Shown here in pieces: positions 1 through 6,412 of a stretch of DNA of 20,888 bases. The notes under the pieces were generated by a model. The model did no database searches, had not been told where the DNA came from, and saw only the letters and a list, made by a program, of their open reading frames with translations. The position numbers were made by a program, and so were the translations under genes. The number at the start of each line of letters is the position of its first letter. Positions within the stretch are counted from its first letter, which is position 1. The DNA is from DSWT01 sp035415725 (GTDB lineage Bacteria; Chloroflexota; Anaerolineae; B4-G1; SLSP01), in contig DAOOGN010000078.1 of NCBI GenBank assembly GCA_035415725.1, positions 1 to 20,888 of the forward strand, in the 5' to 3' direction.

Positions 1-60
1 CTATTATGTGCCCTCCCCAAAGTCCCGTTCGCCACCTGGCAAAGGTGGCTGAATAATTAC
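1..60. repeat. Left copy of a 60-bp dispersed inverted repeat
   Basis: The reverse complement of this stretch matches 9628-9687 with about six mismatches in 60, so the two copies are inverted relative to each other. It contains a small hairpin, GCCACC (31-36) with GGTGGC (44-49). It starts at the window edge, so the element may extend further left. No coding sequence is seen in it. It behaves like a short non-coding dispersed repeat (REP or MITE-like). Confidence 0.75.
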
Positions 61-147
61 TGATGCTTAATCTTCAGCCATGACGCGGAAATCTAGGCCG
101 TTTCTTAGTCGGTGGCCGAACAGTGACTAATTTTTGCCGGAGGTGAC

Positions 148-471
148 ATGAAACTTTTTCGATCTGCCAAAAAAGAGCAAGAGCCTGCTGTGGAACGCGA
201 TTGTCAACATTGCAATCACTTCCTGACCGGCGATCTGGATCGGGGCGCGAACTGGATGCGGTGCGACAAAGGCCACTGCCTGGTGGCGGATGAGGCATTG
301 ACTGTCGAACATCACCTGTATTACGATCCAGACGAAGAGGTGGTGATGTTGACGCGGGACGGCTGGGCCGTGCAGAGCGGAACCGGCGAACCGATGCTTG
401 GACGTACAGATTGCCCGGATTGGAAGCGTAAGGGTTTCCGGCTGGATTTGGGAAATCCAGAATATGACTAA
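148..471 (+). CDS. Small cysteine-rich protein of unknown function
   Basis: A 107-residue, highly charged cytoplasmic-looking protein that I do not recognise as a named family. Five cysteines are arranged as C19-x2-C22, C39-x4-C44 (CDKGHC) and C89, with nearby His residues, which suggests a bound metal such as zinc. No signal peptide or membrane segment is visible. The start is supported by GGAGG four bases ahead of the ATG. Its end overlaps the likely ATG of the following metallohydrolase by eight bases (ATGACTAA), so the two are probably translationally coupled and co-transcribed. A role linked to the metallohydrolase is inference only. Confidence 0.72.
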   Translation: MKLFRSAKKEQEPAVERDCQHCNHFLTGDLDRGANWMRCDKGHCLVADEALTVEHHLYYDPDEEVVMLTRDGWAVQSGTGEPMLGRTDCPDWKRKGFRLDLGNPEYD

Positions 472-1894
472 AGCTGTTATGAATCGTCATTTCGCAGGTT
501 CTCTTACCGCACACGATTGCAAACGTTATATCCCGCACGAGTTCATCGTCCCGGCGGGCTGTGGACGTATCGACATCGACTTTCGTTATGCGCCGCAGCG
601 GGTGCAGGGGATCAAGAATCTGCTCACGCTGACTCTCTTCGATCCGCACGGCTTTCGGGGCGCGCGGCATCGCAGCGGAACTGAACAGCACGTCACATTG
701 AGCGCGACGGAAGTGACACCCGGTTATGTCCCTGGTCCGTTACTCGCCGGGACGTGGATCGTGGAGGTCGATCCGCACATGGTCATGCCGGGGGAGACGG
801 TGCGATATACGCTCGATGTCGGGCTGACCGTGGGGGTAAGGGGTGCAACAGCGGAGTCTTTCCCACCACACCAGCGCATGCCGGCGGTGGCGCGCTGGCA
901 GCCGGGATGGTATCGCGGCGATTTGCACACGCACTCCGATCATTCGGACGCCCATGATTTTGCCATTGCCGATTTGATCCAGTTAGCACGCGACACGAAG
1001 CTGGATTTCGTCTTCCTTACCGACCACAACACCATCAGCGGCCTGCCCGAAATGGACGCTTCGGCCAGTGAGACCCTGTTGGCTGCGGGGGGGATTGAGT
1101 TGACGACCTACTGGGGGCACGCCCTCTGCCTGGGCGCGCGCGAGTGGGTGGACTGGCGAATGCGTCCCGGCAGTGGCGACATGGCGCGTGTCGCGGCGGC
1201 GGCCTACGCGCAGGGGCAGATCTTCGTCATCGCGCATCCGCAGGCCGACGGCGAACCCGCTTGTACGGGGTGTTCCTGGCGCTTCGGCGAGATGATGCCG
1301 GGCAACGCGCGGGTCGTCGAAGTCTGGAACGGGCCGTGGAGCGGCGACTCCAACAACGAGAAGGCGCTGGCGCTCTGGTATGACTGGCTCAACCAGGGCC
1401 TGCGTCTCGCGGCGACCGCCGGATCGGACGCGCACGGCCCGCGTGATTATGCCTCTGCGCCGGGGTTCAACGTCATCTACGCCAGGGCGCTCTCTGAAGC
1501 GGCGCTGCTTGAGGGCGTGCTGGCAGGGCGCCTCTACTTGAGTTCCGGCCCGCAGATCACCTTCCAGGCGCAGAGTGCTGATGGCGTGACCTGCGGCATC
1601 GGCGATACGGTCACGCAGTCGGCAACGTTCGCCGTCCACTGGCGCGACTGCCCGTCCGATGCTGAGGTGCGGGTGATCGTCAACGGGCGGTTGTTGTGCG
1701 CCTTGCCTGCGGGTATCGAGGGCGTGCACACGTGGATGTTGACGCCTGCTCAGGCCGACTGGGTGACGGTGGAGATCCGCGACCAAAACGGCGTACTGCT
1801 CGCTGTCACGAACCCCATCTTTATCCACAGTGAGTTTATGCCCGCTGCGTTCACTTCGCCGTCATCGCAAAACTCACCGCCACCCGCGCCGTGA
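464..1894 (+). CDS. CehA/McbA-like PHP-domain metallohydrolase
   Basis: Predicted metal-dependent hydrolase of 476 residues. Residues 1-130 look like a beta-sandwich accessory domain. A PHP fold occupies about 148-395, with the expected metal-ligand motifs: DLHTHS (H155, H157), TDHN (D187, H188), GIE (E212), H219, IAHP (H258), VEVWN (E286) and GSDAHG (D322, H324). The C-terminal part is another beta-rich domain ending in a Pro/Ser tail. The PHP superfamily includes phosphoesterases and the CehA/McbA group, which hydrolyses carbamate and other esters. The substrate here is unknown, and annotation as carbaryl hydrolase would be over-reading. An upstream in-frame ATG at 398 lies deep inside the preceding gene. 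The ATG at 464, overlapping that gene's stop, is preferred; ATG 479 is also possible. The 3' end overlaps the convergent SIMPL gene by 44 bases. Confidence 0.85.
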   Translation: MTKAVMNRHFAGSLTAHDCKRYIPHEFIVPAGCGRIDIDFRYAPQRVQGIKNLLTLTLFDPHGFRGARHRSGTEQHVTLSATEVTPGYVPGPLLAGTWIVEVDPHMVMPGETVRYTLDVGLTVGVRGATAESFPPHQRMPAVARWQPGWYRGDLHTHSDHSDAHDFAIADLIQLARDTKLDFVFLTDHNTISGLPEMDASASETLLAAGGIELTTYWGHALCLGAREWVDWRMRPGSGDMARVAAAAYAQGQIFVIAHPQADGEPACTGCSWRFGEMMPGNARVVEVWNGPWSGDSNNEKALALWYDWLNQGLRLAATAGSDAHGPRDYASAPGFNVIYARALSEAALLEGVLAGRLYLSSGPQITFQAQSADGVTCGIGDTVTQSATFAVHWRDCPSDAEVRVIVNGRLLCALPAGIEGVHTWMLTPAQADWVTVEIRDQNGVLLAVTNPIFIHSEFMPAAFTSPSSQNSPPPAP

Positions 1895-2615
1895 CGCTGA
1901 TCTGCCCTGGCGCCAGGCTGCTGTCGATGCTGGCGTAGTCGCCGTTGATTTCCTGAGTCACATTTTGCGTTGCTCCGCCCCACCGGCCCCACCATCCACT
2001 GCTGTAGCCGGACCACCAGGTGTTGGCTTCCTCCTGGATGCTGCGAGGTGCGCCCAATTCCTGATCCAACACGGCCGCCATAGCGGTGGCTTTTTCGCGG
2101 GCGGCCTGTAGCGCCAGTTCTCGCGCCTCGTCGCGGTATTTTCGCAGCTCGGTGGTGCGGAAGTCGATACTGTGGACGTAATTCACGCCGGCTTCCAGAA
2201 CGTCGCTGAGCAGATCCTCGAACTTCGTCAGGTCACGCAGGGTGATGACGATTGTCTTGTAGACGAAATATCCCACAAACTCGCGTTGCGTGTAGCCGTC
2301 ACTGTAGCGTGGCTCGACATTGATGTAATCCGTCTGGATATGTTCCGGCGGGATGGCGTACTGTTTTGTCAGCGCCAGCACTTTGGCGACGATCTGGTCA
2401 TTTTGTTGTTTGGCCGTCGAGAGGTTCTTATCCGACGTTTCAACGCCCAGACACAGGATGACCTCGTCGGGCATAAGGCGCACTTCCGCCTCGCCGCTCA
2501 CCGTGATAGAACCGGCTTCGGCGGCGGGTTGTGGACTGTTGCTCATGGCCCATCCGACACAGAGAACCACGGCGATTAACACTAAAGCTACCAAGAGAAG
2601 CGATTTCTGGGGCAT
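1851..2615 (-). CDS. SIMPL-domain (DUF541, YggE-like) exported protein
   Basis: A 254-residue protein with an N-terminal hydrophobic segment (about residues 4-23), a signal peptide or anchor, followed by one SIMPL domain. Diagnostic features are the opening ITVSGEAEVRLMPDEV, the central NVEPRYSDG and GYFVYKTIVITLRD stretches, and the closing ISVTARVAVSF strand. The family includes YggE, BP26 and IRAK-binding SIMPL, whose biochemical role is poorly defined (oligomeric envelope proteins, some linked to oxidative stress). A longer reading frame reaches 2768. The ATG at 2615 is chosen because a near-perfect AAGGAGG lies just upstream and the hydrophobic segment then starts directly. A Trp/Gly-rich insertion (WWSGYSSGWWGRWGG) near residue 200 is unusual. 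It is divergent from the PL22-like gene and convergent with the metallohydrolase. Confidence 0.85.
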   Translation of the reverse strand: MPQKSLLLVALVLIAVVLCVGWAMSNSPQPAAEAGSITVSGEAEVRLMPDEVILCLGVETSDKNLSTAKQQNDQIVAKVLALTKQYAIPPEHIQTDYINVEPRYSDGYTQREFVGYFVYKTIVITLRDLTKFEDLLSDVLEAGVNYVHSIDFRTTELRKYRDEARELALQAAREKATAMAAVLDQELGAPRSIQEEANTWWSGYSSGWWGRWGGATQNVTQEINGDYASIDSSLAPGQISVTARVAVSFAMTAK

Positions 2616-2652
2616 AGTTTTCCTCCTTGAAAACAGTCTGATGAACTTGTGC

Positions 2653-2680
2653 TTGTTTCTATTCAGTTTTGCGGTAGACT
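2653..2680 (+). promoter_or_regulatory. Possible weak promoter for the PL22-like gene
   Basis: TTGTTT (2653-2658) and TAGACT (2675-2680) are separated by 16 bases. Both boxes are imperfect. If this promoter is real, transcription would start close to 2687, directly at the GTTCGAAC palindromes, which would suit repression. Low confidence. Confidence 0.22.
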
Positions 2681-2688
2681 CACTACGA

Positions 2689-2722
2689 CGTTCGAACATT
2701 GGAACGTTTTGATGTTCGAACG
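2689..2722. promoter_or_regulatory. Operator-like twin palindromes between divergent genes
   Basis: CGTTCGAACAT (2689-2699) and ATGTTCGAACG (2712-2722) form a perfect 11-bp inverted repeat with a 12-base spacer. Each arm contains the self-palindromic octamer GTTCGAAC (2690-2697 and 2714-2721), 24 bases apart centre to centre. The position, in the 135-base region between the divergent SIMPL and PL22-like genes, suggests a shared operator bound by a dimeric or tetrameric regulator. An RNA hairpin is the alternative. Confidence 0.5.
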
Positions 2723-2750
2723 GGCAAACTTTCTGACATTGGAGGACACG

Positions 2751-3869
2751 ATGATCGAATTGGCTCAATCGAAGCTGTTTACTCCCTGGACAGATCCGCT
2801 GTCGGGGGTGACGAGCTACATTTTAACACAGAAAGTCGCGCCGGTGCAGGAGGCGTTCTACTTTGTCAACAACAGCATCACGCGCGATGGACGCTACTGG
2901 TGGTTTTACTGCGCGTTCCCGCCGTCGGGGACAGCGGCGCAGGGGCGCACGCTCGGGGTGGTGGACTTTGCCACGCAGGAAGTGCGCCACTTCCCCGATA
3001 CGCAGTTTAACCACGCTTCGCCTTGCGTGGATGTCGAGACGGGCGAGGTTTACTGGGGCATGGCCGACGCGGTCTGGCGGCGCGGACCACATCCTGACGA
3101 TGCCGCCATGCTGGTCAACCGTTTGCCGGAGGAACTGGTCATGAATCGCCCCGTCGAGCGCATAGCGACCCATCTCACGAAATCGGCGGACGGCCGGGCG
3201 TTCTTCATCGATGCGTCGGTCGGCTTGCAGTTCGTCTTCGGCGCCTTGCCCGTGGACGGCGGCGATTTCGAGCTGTGGCATACGTTTCAGCGTAACTACA
3301 ACCATGCCCAGTTCAGTCCTACCGATCCCAACCTGGTTCTTTTCGCGCAGGAGAACCATCCCGACCCGATCACGGGTTTGAGTTTCCGCATCGAAGATCG
3401 TCTGTGGCTCATCCGGCACGGCGAAAAGCCTCATCCAATCATGCCGACGCCCACGCGCCTCACACACGAATGGTGGGACCCCGACGGGCAGCACGTGTGG
3501 TGTATCAAGAGCGACGTAGGTGTGTGGCGGGTGAATATTACCACGCAGGCCGTCGAGGAAATCCCTTTTGCCGGCGGGCGCTGGCACTCCCACAGCAACG
3601 TTACAGGGCAATACCTCATCGGCGATGCCAACCCTACCTTCTACCGGGGTTGTCCTTCGACGGTGAACTTTCTGAACCGCGAAACGGGCAAGAGCGTGCG
3701 CCTTGTAGATAACCCGGTGATGTCGAATTACACCGGCGCGAAATACCACATCGATCCACATCCGCGCTTTTGTTGTGGCGATCAGGTGGTGGTCTTCACC
3801 ACGACCGTGCGCGGCGTCGTGGATGTGGCGATAGCGCATACGGCGGATTTGATAGCCCGCACCTCCTGA
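2751..3869 (+). CDS. PL22 (oligogalacturonate lyase)-like beta-propeller protein
   Basis: A 372-residue protein rich in repeated beta-strand blades (for example GRYWWFYCAFPPSG, GQHVWCIKSD), with motifs shared with polysaccharide lyase family 22. These are YNHAQFSPTDPNLVLFAQE (about 183-201), the RLWLIRHGEKPHPI strand, THEWWDPDG (about 238-246), HSHSN (279-283) and YHIDPHPRF (332-340). In PL22 enzymes the conserved His/Gln residues bind Mn2+ and cleave 4,5-unsaturated or saturated digalacturonate to keto-deoxyuronates. No signal peptide is seen, so it is probably cytoplasmic, as PL22 enzymes are. The start at 2751 follows a good TTGGAGG. The frame stays open upstream to 2649, but that part runs through the operator region. 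The match is by motif only, and a non-lytic WD40/TolB-like propeller remains possible. Confidence 0.68.
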   Translation: MIELAQSKLFTPWTDPLSGVTSYILTQKVAPVQEAFYFVNNSITRDGRYWWFYCAFPPSGTAAQGRTLGVVDFATQEVRHFPDTQFNHASPCVDVETGEVYWGMADAVWRRGPHPDDAAMLVNRLPEELVMNRPVERIATHLTKSADGRAFFIDASVGLQFVFGALPVDGGDFELWHTFQRNYNHAQFSPTDPNLVLFAQENHPDPITGLSFRIEDRLWLIRHGEKPHPIMPTPTRLTHEWWDPDGQHVWCIKSDVGVWRVNITTQAVEEIPFAGGRWHSHSNVTGQYLIGDANPTFYRGCPSTVNFLNRETGKSVRLVDNPVMSNYTGAKYHIDPHPRFCCGDQVVVFTTTVRGVVDVAIAHTADLIARTS

Positions 3870-3880
3870 ATACGAGGGGC

Positions 3881-3922
3881 GTCGTGGCGACTTTAGTCAT
3901 CAGCGACTAAAGTCGCTACGAC
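3881..3922. terminator. Long stem-loop between convergent genes (REP-like)
   Basis: An 18-base arm at 3881-3898 pairs with 3905-3922 with one mismatch and a six-base loop; the core is GCGACTTTAGTC with GACTAAAGTCGC. It sits between the stop of the PL22-like gene (3869) and the stop of the - strand coiled-coil gene, and its last base is the end of that stop codon. There is no T-run, but the hairpin could end transcription from both sides. Such GACTTTAGTCGC palindromes also resemble dispersed REP-type repeats. Confidence 0.6.
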
Positions 3923-4899
3923 TACGGTTTCGGCGTCGGCGTGACGGTCGGCGTGGCCGGCGTCGTCGCCGTCAGCGTGGCCGTTGAGGTGATCGGCGGC
4001 GCGGTGAGCGGCGACAGCAATGGCATGGCGGTGGATTGAGCGGGCAGTCCTTGTTTCAACAGTTGCCAGGCGATCTCAAAATCATCGGCTGCCAGGCGCG
4101 GCGCCTTGGGCAGGTTCGCCAGCCCCAGGTCGAGCCGTTGGATGATCGTCGCCAGTGCATTTTGTTGATCCGTCGAGGTCGTCGCGCTCAGTGCCAGCAA
4201 TACGTTGCGCGCTTCTTTTACCTCCGTCGTTGCCGCCCCCAAATTGTCTTGCGCCAGTTGGAGACGCGCGCGCGTCAGCAGTTCCATCGCTTTGAGCAAC
4301 TGCACGTCGGCGCGCACGGCAATCAGCGGTGCTTCATCCTTGACGGTAGCGCTGAGTGTCTCCACCTCGGAAACCATCTTGGCGGTGGTTTCTGTGAGGG
4401 CATCCACGGCTGTTTCCAGCTCTGTCACCGCAGTCCGCAATTTCGTTATATCGGGGCCGACGGCAGTCTGCTGAGTTTCCAGCGCGTCGAGGTCTTCTTG
4501 AGCGGCCTTCAACGTCGTCTGCATGGCCTTCAACTGTGTCTCGGACGTTGTCAAGCGGGTCTGGAGTGCCTCCAGCGTCTCTTGTGTGGTGTCTCTCTGG
4601 CCTTTGAGGGCGTCCACCTGCTCCTGCAGCGCCTGGGTGCGCTCGTTCAGCAGGCTGTAGTCTTGCGCGTAGCGGCTTTCCAGATCGTCCAGGCGCCGGG
4701 TGTGATCCTGGATGGGTTGGAAGACCTGGCGATTGAGCGCGGCGATGCCATAGGCGGCGCCCCAGTAGATGCCTGCTCCGAGTAGCACGCCGAGCACCAG
4801 CACGAAAAGCAGTCGCAGGAAGACCTTCGCCAGTTGGCCCAAGCCGCGCCAAAATTTCTGTCCGGCGGAGGGTGAAGAAGTCATTTCTGTTGTCATCAT
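3922..4899 (-). CDS. Membrane-anchored coiled-coil protein, unknown function
   Basis: A 325-residue protein of unknown function. Residues 1-24 are a short N-terminal segment. A single membrane helix follows at about 26-52 (FLRLLFVLVLGVLLGAGIYW). A long predicted coiled coil spans about 60-195, rich in Leu/Gln/Thr/Glu heptads (QTRLTTSETQLKAMQ and similar). A helical region follows at about 195-285 (LLKAMELLTRARLQLAQDN, possibly a TPR-like helical hairpin). The protein ends in a Thr/Pro-rich tail (TPTVTPTPKP), commonly seen in exported Chloroflexota proteins. The coiled coil is therefore probably outside the membrane. Two adjacent ATGs exist (4899 and 4896), and the second has the better spacing from AGGAGG. 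The upstream gene's TAG lies within this ribosome binding site, so the pair is probably translationally coupled. Confidence 0.8.
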   Translation of the reverse strand: MMTTEMTSSPSAGQKFWRGLGQLAKVFLRLLFVLVLGVLLGAGIYWGAAYGIAALNRQVFQPIQDHTRRLDDLESRYAQDYSLLNERTQALQEQVDALKGQRDTTQETLEALQTRLTTSETQLKAMQTTLKAAQEDLDALETQQTAVGPDITKLRTAVTELETAVDALTETTAKMVSEVETLSATVKDEAPLIAVRADVQLLKAMELLTRARLQLAQDNLGAATTEVKEARNVLLALSATTSTDQQNALATIIQRLDLGLANLPKAPRLAADDFEIAWQLLKQGLPAQSTAMPLLSPLTAPPITSTATLTATTPATPTVTPTPKP

Positions 4900-4906
4900 G
4901 ACCCTC

Positions 4907-5947
4907 CTATTGGCCGGGGAAGAGGCTGTTGAGCAGATCGCGCAGGCCTTCCAGCACCTTCTGGAGTTGGCCGGATGTGGTCCGGACTTCTTCCACCTGC
5001 GTGCCCAACGTTGCGGTGGCCTTGTTCAGATCCTGCACCTGAGTGCTGAGGGTTTTTGCCTGCGCCGTCAACGTGTTCAGTTCGCCTTGTATATCGCCCG
5101 TGGCCGTCTCCAACGTTTCGACGCGCTCGCCCAACGCTTCGAGGTTGTTCAGCCGGGTCTGGACGCTGTTCAGCGTTTGTTCCCATGCGCCGGCCTGCCC
5201 TTGGAGCGCTGTCATCTCCTGTGAGAGCCGCTCTACCTCGCGCGGTGAAGCGTAATTCAGCCCGCCGTTGATCCCTGCCAGAATGCCCAGGCTCAACGCG
5301 AGCGCGCTGATCAGCGTCACCACAAAGACGATGAAGCTGACCCAGGCAAGTTGTCCGCGCGTCACCGGCTTGGACGAGGTGGGGGCGCGTTCCGGCTGTG
5401 GAGTTGGCTGAGGGGCGGCGACCCCTGCCGGTGCGGGCGCTTCCGGCAGGGGAGAGGCCACGGATACAACTTCTGGCACAGGCAGCGGCGTTTCCGGTAG
5501 GGAAAACACGATTTCTTCCGCCGGAGATGGCATGACCGTTTCGAGCAAGGGGGGAGGCGCCGCCGACTCTGCGACGATGACCGGCGTCGTTCCCTCGTCC
5601 CAGGGCGACGCGACCGGCAGGGGAGGCAGGGGGATTAAATCCGCCGGGATCTCGGTGACGTGGCTTTCGTCAGGCGTCTCCGCGGTGAAAAGGGATCCTG
5701 TCGCCGGTCCCGTCTCTAGGACCGCCGGCGTTTTCGCTTCCACGAGAGGCGACGCTTCCACGGTGAGGTACGGCGCGATCTTGCCCAGTGTTGAAGGCCC
5801 GATTCCCGACACACGACGCACCTCGTCGAGGGCCATGAAGGGGCGCGCCGCCACAATACGTTCTGCCAGCACGGGACCGATGCCTGGCACCCGGATAAGT
5901 TCGTCTTGCGCGGCTGTATTGAGATTGACTAACGTCTTGGTTTCCAT
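4907..5947 (-). CDS. Helix-hairpin-helix / single-pass membrane / coiled-coil protein
   Basis: A 346-residue protein with three parts. Residues 5-63 are two tandem helix-hairpin-helix units of ComEA type (NLNTAAQDELIRVPGIGPVL and RRVSGIGPSTLGKIAPYL), which in known proteins bind DNA non-specifically. Residues 64-196 are a Pro/Ala/Glu-rich linker. A membrane helix lies at about 201-226 (WVSFIVFVVTLISALALSLG), followed by a coiled coil at about 236-340 ending in a short amphipathic tail. There is no signal peptide before the HhH domain, so the predicted topology puts the HhH domain in the cytoplasm and the coiled coil outside, the reverse of ComEA. The start is supported by AAAGGAGAG four to five bases upstream. 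It is followed seven bases later by the second coiled-coil gene. It is probably not a competence gene in the usual sense; function unknown. Confidence 0.82.
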   Translation of the reverse strand: METKTLVNLNTAAQDELIRVPGIGPVLAERIVAARPFMALDEVRRVSGIGPSTLGKIAPYLTVEASPLVEAKTPAVLETGPATGSLFTAETPDESHVTEIPADLIPLPPLPVASPWDEGTTPVIVAESAAPPPLLETVMPSPAEEIVFSLPETPLPVPEVVSVASPLPEAPAPAGVAAPQPTPQPERAPTSSKPVTRGQLAWVSFIVFVVTLISALALSLGILAGINGGLNYASPREVERLSQEMTALQGQAGAWEQTLNSVQTRLNNLEALGERVETLETATGDIQGELNTLTAQAKTLSTQVQDLNKATATLGTQVEEVRTTSGQLQKVLEGLRDLLNSLFPGQ

Positions 5948-5984
5948 GGTTCTCTCCTTTCAATGTACAGAAACCATCTATTCT

Positions 5985-6013
5985 GTGATACACCCATTTT
6001 TGTTTTTGGGCAA
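5985..6013 (-). promoter_or_regulatory. Candidate promoter of the HhH/coiled-coil operon
   Basis: On the - strand, TTGCCC (6013-6008) and TGTATCAC (its TATCAC at 5990-5985) are spaced by 17 bases. Each box matches four of six consensus positions, and TG precedes the -10. It lies 38 bases before the ATG of the HhH gene, a sensible leader length. Confidence 0.35.
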
Positions 6014-6230
6014 GTGTCTTGGTTGACGTTTTGTGCATGGAGCGTATATTTAGGCGCAGTGTCAACCTGTTCTCAACCCAGTATCGAATACGGCGTGCTC
6101 TGACTCTGTATCACGATGGTACGGGGTCGTGGGGATCCATCGCTGCGAAAATGGGCATACTTGAACCTCCGTCTGGGGAAAAAAGGCAGGGGGAGATAGG
6201 GCTTATAAAAACGCGAACCATGGATTTTGC

Positions 6231-6266
6231 GGATTGACACGAAAAGTATAAAAATCCGTGTCATCC
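6231..6266. repeat. Imperfect inverted repeat in intergenic DNA
   Basis: TGACACG (6235-6241) pairs with CGTGTCA (6257-6263), and GGAT/ATCC flanks extend the match with one unpaired base; the spacer is AT-rich. The phrase ATCCGTGTCATCCGTGG (6254-6270) repeats the ATCCGTG unit, like dispersed intergenic repeats of environmental bacteria. Function unknown. Confidence 0.35.
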
Positions 6267-6412
6267 GTGGCAAAAACTGAGGCCATTTTTCCATTGAAGC
6301 ACATTGCGAACCGTGATGACTATTGGGATCAATTCTGCTCTCTGTCGTCGTTTGCTAGTCGAAGTGTTGAGCGAAGAAGATACCCTAACTCTATGTCTCA
6401 TTGGAGGTTGAT

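Larger units (their letters stand above)
5948..6412. other. 465-base intergenic region between divergent operons
   Basis: No convincing gene is visible. The left side should hold the promoter of the HhH/coiled-coil operon. The right side should hold that of the malic enzyme; TTGAGC at 6367-6372 is a weak -35 candidate with no good -10. The middle contains an imperfect inverted repeat (6231-6266). Otherwise the DNA is more AT-rich than the flanking genes and shows no reading frame with a credible ribosome binding site. Confidence 0.6.

Noticed and set aside
105..135. TTAGTC...GACTAA followed by TTTTT as a terminator
   Set aside because: Only six base pairs with a 14-base loop, AT-rich, and only 12 bases before the start codon of the next gene; too weak to call.
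74..691. - strand open frame of 205 codons across the small Cys protein
   Set aside because: Composition is Arg/Pro/Ser-rich and it runs antisense through two + strand genes with good ribosome sites and motifs.
983..1828. Long - strand open frame (281 codons) inside the metallohydrolase gene
   Set aside because: It is the antisense shadow of a clear PHP-domain gene in GC-rich DNA, has Arg/His/Pro-rich composition, no family motif and no ribosome binding site.
4907..5947. Competence gene comEA
   Set aside because: The HhH part matches ComEA, but the domain order is reversed relative to the membrane helix, the coiled-coil tail is absent from ComEA, and no comEC is nearby.
6231..6252. TTGACA...TATAAA promoter for malic enzyme
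   Set aside because: TTGACA (6234-6239) and TATAAA (6247-6252) are only seven bases apart, far from the needed 16-18, and the site is 160 bases from the gene.
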